A stretch of 23,846 bases of DNA from Prolixibacteraceae bacterium UBA1413. GTDB lineage: Bacteria > Bacteroidota > Bacteroidia > Bacteroidales > Prolixibacteraceae. The notes under the pieces were generated by a model. That model did not search any database and was not told the DNA's origin. It saw only the letters and a list, made by a program, of their open reading frames with translations. Below, in pieces: positions 15,201 through 21,983 of this stretch (its first letter is position 1; every line of letters begins with the position of its first letter). A program made the translations under genes and the position numbers. The stretch is taken from NCBI GenBank assembly GCA_002304925.1, contig DBPT01000018.1, positions 1-23,846 of the forward strand. Reading direction: 5' to 3'.

Positions 15201-15425
15201 GTGATGATAATTGAACGCACCATTTTCCTGACCTTCGCAACCCTGTTCCTTCTTTCGTGCCGGGTTTCCGGTGGTGAAAGGGAGGCCGGAGGGGACTGGC
15301 TGCAATGGCGCGGTTCCATGCACACGAGAGTTTCTCCCGATGAAGACTTCCACGCCTCACGGGTGATTGTCGGCAACGACCTTATAATAAGGGGCTTCAG
15401 CTCCCTTTACTGCTTTTCAGAATAA
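15201..15425 (+). CDS. Small putative lipoprotein upstream of the radical SAM gene
   Basis: A 74-residue predicted product not assigned to a family. The N-terminus IERTIFLTFATLFLLSC looks like a type II signal sequence with a lipobox LLSC at about residue 20. The remaining 50 or so residues are mostly polar, and the end (...FSSLYCFSE) holds a second Cys. It starts about 19 bases after the predicted transcription start, at ATGATG, and ends 11 bases before the radical SAM gene, so both are likely one transcript. It could be a real small lipoprotein, a substrate or helper of the enzyme, or a fortuitous leader frame. It lacks the C/S-X-P-X-R sulfatase motif. Confidence 0.5.
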   Translation: MMIIERTIFLTFATLFLLSCRVSGGEREAGGDWLQWRGSMHTRVSPDEDFHASRVIVGNDLIIRGFSSLYCFSE

Positions 15426-15436
15426 CTCCGGAACGT

Positions 15437-16582
15437 ATGGACCAGACTTCACGGGAATTCCAGGTATTCATCAAGCCGGTGGGTGCCATCTGTAACCTGC
15501 GCTGCAGTTACTGCTATTACCTTTCCCGGAAGGAGCTTTATCCCGCGGAAGCCTTCCCCCGCATGAAGGAAGAACTTTTGGAGGAGTATATCCGTCAGCA
15601 GTTCGATGCTACCACTGACGACACACTCTTTTTTTCCTGGCACGGGGGGGAACCCACCCTAGCCGGACTAGAATTCTACAGGAAGGCAGTCGCCCTTCAG
15701 AAAAAAATGCTTCCGCAGGGGAAACGGTTGCTCAACGGTATCCAGACCAACGGAACCCGCTTAGACGAAGCTTGGTGCCGATTTTTAGCCCGTGAAAATT
15801 TTCTGGTGGGCATCAGCATGGACGGCCCGGAGGAGTTTCACAACCTTCACCGTAGAGACCGGCATGAGAAAGGCACTTTCAATGATGTTCTCAGGGGCTG
15901 GCGCCTGCTTCAGAAATTCGGGGTGACCACCGAGATCCTTTGCGTGGTGAATTCATTCAACGCGGTGTATCCGTTGAAAATCTACCGCTTTTTCAGAGAA
16001 CTGGGAGCCCGCCACATTACCTTTCTGCCCCTGGTGGAGCGAACGTCCGATTCTTCTGAAGGGGTAACGGCAGCCTCCGTACCAGCAGAAGCTTTTGGCC
16101 GGTTTCTGATTGAAATCTTTGACGAATGGGCCCAATACGATATCGGAAGGGTCACCATCCAGCATTTCGAAGAGGCACTTCGCACCGCTTTTGACCAGGA
16201 ACATACCCTTTGCATTTTTAAGGAAACGTGCGGAGGAGTACCCGTGGTGGAACACAATGGCGATGTGTACTCCTGCGATCATTATGTAAATCCCGCCCAC
16301 CTGCTGGGGAATGTCAGGGAGCATTCCCTCTCGCACTACATAGATTCGCCACGGCAGGAAGCCTTCGGGGCCGCCAAGAAAACGACCCTTCCACGGAACT
16401 GCAGGGAGTGCCCGGTGCTGGGAATGTGCAACGGCGAATGCCCCAAAAACAGGTTTATCAACACCCCCGACGGGGAATCCGGACTCAATTACCTTTGCGA
16501 AGGGTACAGGCTGTTCTTCAAACACTGCCTCCCCATGGTGGAAACCATAAAAGCGCTCAGAAGTTCTGATAATCACCTGTAA
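15437..16582 (+). CDS. Anaerobic sulfatase-maturating enzyme-like radical SAM/SPASM protein
   Basis: A 381-residue enzyme. The radical SAM cluster is CNLRCSYC (Cys19, Cys23, Cys26). HGGEPTL follows near residue 69. The SPASM domain provides Cys259, 265, 280, 322, 325, 331, 335 and 354, the number and spacing expected for the two extra [4Fe-4S] clusters of anSMEs. Asp281, directly after Cys280, corresponds to the proposed catalytic base. By family it oxidises a Cys or Ser of sulfatases to formylglycine without oxygen. No sulfatase is encoded in the window, so its client is elsewhere or is something else. It lies downstream of a small putative lipoprotein gene, divergent from GH26. Confidence 0.92.
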   Translation: MDQTSREFQVFIKPVGAICNLRCSYCYYLSRKELYPAEAFPRMKEELLEEYIRQQFDATTDDTLFFSWHGGEPTLAGLEFYRKAVALQKKMLPQGKRLLNGIQTNGTRLDEAWCRFLARENFLVGISMDGPEEFHNLHRRDRHEKGTFNDVLRGWRLLQKFGVTTEILCVVNSFNAVYPLKIYRFFRELGARHITFLPLVERTSDSSEGVTAASVPAEAFGRFLIEIFDEWAQYDIGRVTIQHFEEALRTAFDQEHTLCIFKETCGGVPVVEHNGDVYSCDHYVNPAHLLGNVREHSLSHYIDSPRQEAFGAAKKTTLPRNCRECPVLGMCNGECPKNRFINTPDGESGLNYLCEGYRLFFKHCLPMVETIKALRSSDNHL

Positions 16583-16590
16583 ATGGCAAG

Positions 16591-16648
16591 GCAGGTGCCA
16601 CTAATGACCTGCGATGAACCGGTTACCGGTAAACGGCGAAGCACCTGT
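16591..16648. terminator. Inverted repeat between convergent genes
   Basis: CAGGTGC at 16592-16598 can pair with GCACCTG at 16641-16647, extended by wobble and G-C pairs. Within it, GCAGGT/ACCTGC offers an alternative smaller hairpin, and two ACCGGT palindromes lie side by side. It separates the radical SAM gene from the convergent hydrolase. No T-run is present. Confidence 0.3.
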
Positions 16649-16653
16649 CTCCA

Positions 16654-17511
16654 TCACTTCAGCTTTTCACGGAAAAAGGCGATTGTCCGGCTCCAGGCGA
16701 GTTTTGCGCCCGCTTCGTTATAACGCTGCGGTGCCGTGTCATTGTTGAAGCCGTGGCCGGTACCGGGATATACAAAGGAGTGAAACTCCTTGCCGTTCTC
16801 CTTCAGGGCTTTTTCATAGGCCTCGATGCCTGCGTTGATCCTCTGGTCATTTTCGGCATAGTGGATCAGCAGAGGGGCTTTGATTTTGGGAACCTCTTCG
16901 GCTTTGGGCTGGCTTCCGTAGTAAGGAACCGCAGCGTCGAGGTCCGGAGAGTTGACGGCCACCTGGTTGGTCATGGCGCCACCCCAGCAAAAACCGGTAC
17001 ACCCCACCTTACCGTTGGAAAGGGGGTGCGTCTTGAGATATTTGACGGCAGCGACATAGTTATGAACGGTTTGCGTTGAATCCAGCTGGCCCATCATCTG
17101 CCTGGCTTTGTCGGTATCTTCCGGGGTTCCCCCGAGCGGGCTCAGGGCATCGGGGGCCAGAGCCAGAAATCCCTCCCCTGCCATCCGGCGCGTGACATCC
17201 CTGATGTGCTCATTCAGACCAAAGATTTCCTGTATAACGATTACCGCAGGAAACTTTTTCCTTTTGGCAGGATGGGCTAAATAACCCTTCATCTCACCGG
17301 GTTCAGCAGGGTAGGTCACCGCTTCCGCCAGCACTTTTTTAATTTTCCTTTTCCGCTCGGCAGCAGTCAGAGTGTTGTTCTCCAACAGTGGCAGCAACAT
17401 CATGGCAGCAGCCGTACTTCCGGCCAGAAGGGTGAGTTTCTTCAAGAAATCCCTCCTGCCGGTTCTTCCCTTTTGGTAGGCTGTAAATAAGGCGTTGATC
17501 TTTCTTTCCAT
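16654..17511 (-). CDS. Dienelactone hydrolase family protein with twin-arginine signal
   Basis: A 285-residue alpha/beta-hydrolase. The N-terminus has a twin-arginine motif (TGRRDFLKKLTLLAG, Arg19-Arg20) followed by a hydrophobic stretch to about residue 42, so export by Tat is likely. The catalytic triad is Cys175 (GFCWGG), Asp222 (AENDQRI) and His253 (GTGHGF), and Glu95 (VIQEIFGLN) matches the glutamate that gates the cysteine in dienelactone hydrolases. Classical enzymes open dienelactone in chlorocatechol degradation, but no such pathway is nearby, so the real substrate is unknown. The preferred start is the ATG at 17511. It stands alone, next to the tRNA pair. Confidence 0.88.
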   Translation of the reverse strand: MERKINALFTAYQKGRTGRRDFLKKLTLLAGSTAAAMMLLPLLENNTLTAAERKRKIKKVLAEAVTYPAEPGEMKGYLAHPAKRKKFPAVIVIQEIFGLNEHIRDVTRRMAGEGFLALAPDALSPLGGTPEDTDKARQMMGQLDSTQTVHNYVAAVKYLKTHPLSNGKVGCTGFCWGGAMTNQVAVNSPDLDAAVPYYGSQPKAEEVPKIKAPLLIHYAENDQRINAGIEAYEKALKENGKEFHSFVYPGTGHGFNNDTAPQRYNEAGAKLAWSRTIAFFREKLK

Positions 17512-17602
17512 CGTTTGAAGTTCTATAATTCGTAATTTAAACAGGTCGTTGGGTTAAAGGTACAAAAAATGAGATCTCCTGCCGATAGTTCCCGAAAAAC
17601 AC

Positions 17603-17610
17603 TAATTTTG
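17603..17610 (+). promoter_or_regulatory. Putative -7 element for tRNA-Ala
   Basis: TAATTTTG fits TAnnTTTG and lies 8 bases before the mature 5' end of the tRNA, so transcription would begin almost at the tRNA. Confidence 0.5.
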
Positions 17611-17618
17611 CACGCCAC

Positions 17619-17692
17619 GGGGATATAGCTCAGTTGGCTAGAGCGCTACATTCGCATTGTAGAGGTCGGGGGTTCGACTCCCCTTATCTCCA
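17619..17692 (+). tRNA. tRNA-Ala (anticodon CGC)
   Basis: The cloverleaf is complete. Acceptor strands GGGGATA and TATCTCC pair, including the G3:U70 identity pair for alanine, with discriminator A at 17692. The D-arm is GCTC...GAGC. The anticodon stem CTACA/TGTAG encloses loop TTCGCAT with anticodon CGC at 17653-17655. The T-arm is GGGGG-TTCGACT-CCCCT. It reads codon GCG. The 3' CCA is not encoded. Confidence 0.95.
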
Positions 17693-17719
17693 CTTGGAGT
17701 TCATGTATCATATTTTTTT

Positions 17720-17727
17720 TATCTTTG
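17720..17727 (+). promoter_or_regulatory. Putative -7 element for tRNA-Val
   Basis: TATCTTTG fits TAnnTTTG, with TTG at 17694-17696 about 23 bases upstream and a T-run between that could also end the preceding tRNA transcript. Transcription would begin near 17734, just before the tRNA. Confidence 0.4.
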
Positions 17728-17741
17728 TCCCGTCAAAATCG

Positions 17742-17816
17742 GGGTTGTTAGCTCAGTCGGTTCAGAGCGCATGCTTCACACGCATGAGGTCACTGGTTCG
17801 AATCCAGTACAGCCCA
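17742..17816 (+). tRNA. tRNA-Val (anticodon CAC)
   Basis: Acceptor strands GGGTTGT and ACAGCCC pair (one T-G), discriminator A at 17816. The D-arm is GCTC...GAGC. The anticodon stem CATGC/GCATG encloses loop TTCACAC with anticodon CAC at 17777-17779. The T-arm is ACTGG-TTCGAAT-CCAGT. It reads codon GUG. The 3' CCA is not encoded. Confidence 0.95.
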
Positions 17817-18268
17817 CGTGGTTCACACAAGTCCCTCTTTAGAAAAGGAGATTGCTGAAAAATGAGGCCGGGATGACTGTTTTAACCCTAATCAAGCAAC
17901 CATTATTTAAGAAAGTTTTTAACAATTTTCTGTGGTGCCCCATAAACGGCAATAAACGCAAAGATAAGGGTTGTCCAGAACCATCCGATCCTTCATTTTT
18001 GCACTCTTTTGCTTTACCATGCCTGTAAATTTAAGCTTAAACTGTGCTAACTTTTAATTGGGGTCAATATATATTTAAGCTTAAACCGTGCTTACTTTTG
18101 CTTGGGGTCAAAATAAATTCAGCAACACATGACGGAAGAATCAAATGCAGCGAATACATCGGAGACGACCTCTGGCATTGCTGGAACTGCAGTCTGGGTA
18201 ACATCAACTGTGCCTGATAAATTACAACTCCATGCCCTTCCTTTCCGGAGTGATTTGCATGGGCGCGG
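17817..18268. other. Gene-poor region after the tRNAs
   Basis: About 450 bases without a gene I can support. The first 210 bases are AT-rich and featureless apart from weak hairpins. A 44-bp tandem repeat follows (18029-18116). After it, 18129-18245 is more G+C-rich and has short open frames on both strands, none with a recognisable product or a promoter. The location next to tRNA genes would suit an element insertion scar, but no integrase or direct tRNA-end duplication is seen. Confidence 0.5.
18029..18116. repeat. Two tandem 44-bp imperfect repeats with a 12-bp palindrome
   Basis: Copies at 18029-18072 and 18073-18116 agree at 38 of 44 positions. Each starts with the perfect palindrome TTTAAGCTTAAA and ends with TTGGGGTCA followed by an AT tail. 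Such duplicated, spaced boxes suit protein-binding sites, for example the repeated transposase sites at the ends of some insertion sequences, or an operator array. Confidence 0.8.
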
Positions 18269-20836
18269 TTATTTTTTGATTACCTTTTTGACGGCAGTCA
18301 GGCCGCCGGGGATTTCAATGCGGATCAGGTAAATTCCCTCCTGGAGTCCGCTCATGGAAAACTGCAGCGAATTCACCCCCCTGCCGATGTTTGTGTTTCC
18401 CAAAGCCCTCACCATGACTCCCGCGGCATTATAGCAGAATACCCGGCAGACACCCGCATGCTCAGCAGAAAGGTGGATATTCAGGAGATCCCTGACCGGA
18501 TTTGGATAGACGGTTATTGGAGCCTCCTCAGGTATTACCGGGGCTTTGGCGGAGGTATAGTGCATGAAAGGGAGTTCTGCACCTCTGGCCCGGAGTTCCC
18601 CCTCTTTCCCAGCCAGGTAAATATTGGTCCACGACGGACGGGCCGGCAGCATGTCCTGCCAGACCATCTGCTCCCACTCCTGGTCGGTCATTCGTTTAAA
18701 GTTTTTCGTCACCATTTCATAATAGGAAAGGAGGGGTCCCGTGAAAGCTGTCATCACCGACGGATCATCGGGATGGCGTGCCAGGAAGACGCCAAGGTTG
18801 ACTTTTCCCACACCGGTATGGAGGACCCTGCCCACGACAACCCCTGACTCATCAGTGGGCTGGGTATGCACATCGACGATGGTATGATCCCATTCCGAGG
18901 CATCCCAGATATCAAAGAAAAGGTCGGCATACCACCCTGAATAGGGGGGTTCCCCGCTCTTGCCGTGATGGAAAAGCATGGTCATGAGCCACTCCCTTTC
19001 GGCATCGGAAAAGGGTTCTCCCGCCAATTCCTTAGCGGCCAGCACTTCCAGTCTGCCCATCACCTCGCCGAAGTGGGGAAAAAACTGTACCACCCGCATG
19101 ATTTCAGGGGTAGTGGCAGGCAAGTGACGGAAGAAATCGGCAGCACCGGAAGCAAACTCCTTCAGTCTCCGGTAAAAGGCGGGATAGGGTTCCACATAGG
19201 AGGTGGGAAAGGAGCACCCCGTTCCGCCGGAATAGGATTGCTTGGCATACAAGAGGTTGTCGTGGCGTAGATGGGACCACCCAGCCAGTTGGGTGTTGAT
19301 CTTTTCCTGGTGCCAGGCGGCCGTCTGCATGAAAAGGGGAAGATCTTCCCCGCCCTCACCAGGATTCAGGTCACGGAGGGCGTTCAGCCACACATTGTAA
19401 AGGCTCCCCTTCCAAAAGGTTTCCGGCCGCTCATCGGTAAGATAACGGAGGTTAGCCAGTTGCCCGGCATAGGGGTATTTATTGAGTTCTTCACGCAACA
19501 AAGGCAGGGCATCGTTGTTTCCCAGCACAAAAAGGGCATCGAGGGGGGAGGGCATCATCCGCATCACCTTCACTCCGTTGTGAACCACCCTGTCAAAGAC
19601 CACATTCCCGAGAATATAGGAGTCAATGATGAACCGCTGTCCCGACAAACGCCAAGATATGGGCAGAACGCCCGGTTCTTCGGCCCACGGATCCATCAGG
19701 AAGAAATCGCTGAGGATCTTCTGGGCCAGCTCCGGGTGTGTTCCCAGGGATTCCTGCAAATCCAGTGAAACGGAAAGGTCGGTAAGCTGCACAGCCGACG
19801 TGATCTCCATCTCTTCCAGAACCCCGGCAAACTCGCCGGGAGTAATATTGTCGCATTCCCCCACCAGGTAACCGATCACTCTCTCGTTCCATTCCAGCAA
19901 CTCCCTTTCCGGGGTAAGGGCGCAAAGTTCATTGAGCAGAAAAGCGCCTTGCTGCATCCTTTGAATTTCTGTGTCGGACCACGGTATCTCCCAGGGATTG
20001 GCGGGAGGCGGGGTCAGCAGAAAATCGATCCGGCCCAGCCACATCATGGTCCAGAAATAGGGTTCGAGCGACTTGAGCCCCATCCATTTTTCCTGTTCCG
20101 TGTAAACATAATGACCCCGTACGGTAAACTGGCTGAAATCGAGTTTCCGTGAGCGTTGCGGAAAGGTGAACAGGGGCATCTCCACCATATTTTCACTTTT
20201 GATGGCTTCCCAGATCCTGGCAATATCCTCAGAATTTGCCACATGCCCCTTCATCAGATTCCCTGAAATCAATGAATGAGCGATGGTAATGTATAGATCT
20301 GCATCGCTAAGGGCGTCGGCGAGAGCCTGGTTATCGCCATATTTTCCGGTAAGGAGATGAAAATTGCCGTAAAGCGACCCCAGGAATTTCTCCAGGTTCG
20401 CTGACATGACCTCCCTCTCCAGGGTTTTCAGGATCTGGTCATACGACATGTGCAGGGCATGCAATATGGCGTCGGTGGTGACAAATACTGGAAGATCATG
20501 GTTATAAACGGCATGAAAGGCCTGTCCGAAAGCAGTGTAGGAAAGTCGTTCGGTGACCACGAAGAGATTCTGCCGCAAAAGAGCCTGTTCGTCTTTGGTA
20601 AGTTCCAGTTTGCCGATCACCTCATCGAGATAGCGCACCTTGCTGAAATCTACCCCTTCATCAAAATAGCGGAGATAAAACTCAACAGGCCTGCTGTATC
20701 TATTTTCCAGTTCCGAAGCGGTCAGCAAAGCATTCTGATTCCTGATCCCGAGGAAGGCTTCCGGGGAGAACTCCTGCCCCCGGATGGGCAACCAGGTCAA
20801 TACCGGCAGGAGAAACAGGAGATAAAACCTTTTCAT
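18269..20836 (-). CDS. DUF3160 protein with type IX secretion C-terminal sorting domain
   Basis: A large exported protein of about 855 residues from the preferred ATG at 20836, which opens a signal peptide (MKRFYLLFLLPVLTWLPIRGQ); the frame is open 37 codons further but without a plausible start. The central 700 or so residues resemble the DUF3160 family (FVTTDAILHALHMSYDQILKTLE, LNPGEGGEDLPLFMQTAAWHQEKINTQLAGWSHLRHDN, VVVGRVLHTG). The last 85 residues (ITVYPNPVRDLLNIHL..., LQEGIYLIRIEI..., KKVIKK) are a classic T9SS type A sorting domain, so the product should cross the outer membrane and be attached or released outside. The DUF has no assigned function. The gene stands alone. Confidence 0.85.
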   Translation of the reverse strand: MKRFYLLFLLPVLTWLPIRGQEFSPEAFLGIRNQNALLTASELENRYSRPVEFYLRYFDEGVDFSKVRYLDEVIGKLELTKDEQALLRQNLFVVTERLSYTAFGQAFHAVYNHDLPVFVTTDAILHALHMSYDQILKTLEREVMSANLEKFLGSLYGNFHLLTGKYGDNQALADALSDADLYITIAHSLISGNLMKGHVANSEDIARIWEAIKSENMVEMPLFTFPQRSRKLDFSQFTVRGHYVYTEQEKWMGLKSLEPYFWTMMWLGRIDFLLTPPPANPWEIPWSDTEIQRMQQGAFLLNELCALTPERELLEWNERVIGYLVGECDNITPGEFAGVLEEMEITSAVQLTDLSVSLDLQESLGTHPELAQKILSDFFLMDPWAEEPGVLPISWRLSGQRFIIDSYILGNVVFDRVVHNGVKVMRMMPSPLDALFVLGNNDALPLLREELNKYPYAGQLANLRYLTDERPETFWKGSLYNVWLNALRDLNPGEGGEDLPLFMQTAAWHQEKINTQLAGWSHLRHDNLLYAKQSYSGGTGCSFPTSYVEPYPAFYRRLKEFASGAADFFRHLPATTPEIMRVVQFFPHFGEVMGRLEVLAAKELAGEPFSDAEREWLMTMLFHHGKSGEPPYSGWYADLFFDIWDASEWDHTIVDVHTQPTDESGVVVGRVLHTGVGKVNLGVFLARHPDDPSVMTAFTGPLLSYYEMVTKNFKRMTDQEWEQMVWQDMLPARPSWTNIYLAGKEGELRARGAELPFMHYTSAKAPVIPEEAPITVYPNPVRDLLNIHLSAEHAGVCRVFCYNAAGVMVRALGNTNIGRGVNSLQFSMSGLQEGIYLIRIEIPGGLTAVKKVIKK

Positions 20837-21132
20837 AGCACTCTGTCTTTTTAAGTTAGACTGATAATCACCTGTAAAGGTTGCGTTTTCGGGCGATTTT
20901 TTCAAAAAAAACAACTCTTCCGGATAATAACTGAAGAACCGGCGCAAAAATGGATCAGAACCAGGCTATCACCACGGAATTTGTAACTTATAAAACACCC
21001 GACCGTTTACCTTTCCTAACCGGCAGACGGACCTGTTTCTTCCCTTTCAGCCGAAAATTGCCAAAACTTATTTATCTTTACCGCAACTAAATCTGCCGGG
21101 CCGTCGAAATCCGGAATCCGAAACCAAGGGAA

Positions 21133-21933
21133 ATGATTTTTCATTCAGCATTTGAAAACAGTTATTTGTGGTTGCCCCTGTTTGGTTTTGCCATCGGACT
21201 GATCGGTTCCCTGATCGGAGGAGGCGGTGGGTTTTTCTTTCTTCCGGTATTAATCCTGGTGTATAATATCCCCGCCCAAATTTCCGTGGCCACTTCCCTG
21301 GCAGCCACCCTTCCCATATGTTTCATTGGGTCCATCGGACATTACCGGCATGGCAACATGGATTTACACACAGGCCTGCTTTATTCGGGAGCCGGTATCG
21401 CCGGAGCGCTTTCCGGAGCCAGTCTGACCAGTATGATGACGCCGGGTCAACTGAAGGTCAGTTTCGGGATTTATTCCGTACTCCTCTCCATCTATATGGT
21501 AATCAGCCACTGGAAGGAAAAAAGAGCCCGGGCTGACGGGGAAGGACTTCCGGGAAATTCGGGTTTCCGGAAATTCGCCAAAGGCTCCTTTTTCGGATTT
21601 CTGGCTGGCGTTATCACCGCCACCTTCGGAACCAGCGGGGCAGCACCCGTCCAGGCCGGATTGTTTGCCATGCATCTTCCGATCAAACTGGTTGTCGGAA
21701 CCTCACTGTTCGTGGTCCTTTTCAATACTTTTTCGGCCCTCGGGGCGCATTTCCTGGTGGGAGAAATCGACCTGACCCTGGTCGTCCTCCTGGCCTCAGG
21801 AGCAGCCCTCGGAGCGTTATCAGGACCCAAACTCCTCAGCAGTGTAAATATTGACCACGCCGAAGGCCCGGTCCGGTTCTGGTATGCCATGGCCATGGCT
21901 GCCTTCGGAATCGCAATGATCATCACCCGGTAA
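21133..21933 (+). CDS. TauE/SafE (TSUP) family membrane transporter
   Basis: A 266-residue multi-spanning membrane protein with about eight hydrophobic segments. The N-terminal half has GFAIGLIGSLIGGGGGFFFLPVLILVY, the family's glycine-rich first repeat; the second half has GVITATFGTSGAAPVQAGLFAMHL, the matching repeat. Members export or import sulfur-containing anions such as sulfite, sulfoacetate or taurine, but many have no proven substrate. No sulfur-metabolism gene is adjacent. It is transcribed alone and converges with the BACON/OB lipoprotein gene. A TATCTTTA (one mismatch to TAnnTTTG) lies upstream. Confidence 0.88.
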   Translation: MIFHSAFENSYLWLPLFGFAIGLIGSLIGGGGGFFFLPVLILVYNIPAQISVATSLAATLPICFIGSIGHYRHGNMDLHTGLLYSGAGIAGALSGASLTSMMTPGQLKVSFGIYSVLLSIYMVISHWKEKRARADGEGLPGNSGFRKFAKGSFFGFLAGVITATFGTSGAAPVQAGLFAMHLPIKLVVGTSLFVVLFNTFSALGAHFLVGEIDLTLVVLLASGAALGALSGPKLLSSVNIDHAEGPVRFWYAMAMAAFGIAMIITR

Positions 21934-21983
21934 CGGGAATCCCGTCACCTCAAGGGGAAAAGCCGTTTTTCTCCGATTGCATT

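Noticed and set aside
15201..15425. Small protein as a sulfatase fragment
   Set aside because: No C/S-X-P-X-R motif and no sulfatase fold segments; it has a lipoprotein signal instead.
17619..18268. tRNA-associated integrated element
   Set aside because: No integrase, no duplicated tRNA 3' end and no cargo genes are visible; only the 44-bp repeat is suggestive.
18129..18332. 67-codon plus-strand frame beginning MTEESNAANTSETTSG
   Set aside because: It overlaps the 3' end of the DUF3160 gene, has no promoter and no recognisable family; treated as a chance frame or relic in the repeat-bearing gap.
21933..21945. Terminator hairpin ACGGG-AAT-CCCGT at the end of the TauE gene
   Set aside because: The stem is only 5 bp and overlaps the stop codon, with no T-run directly after; too weak to list.
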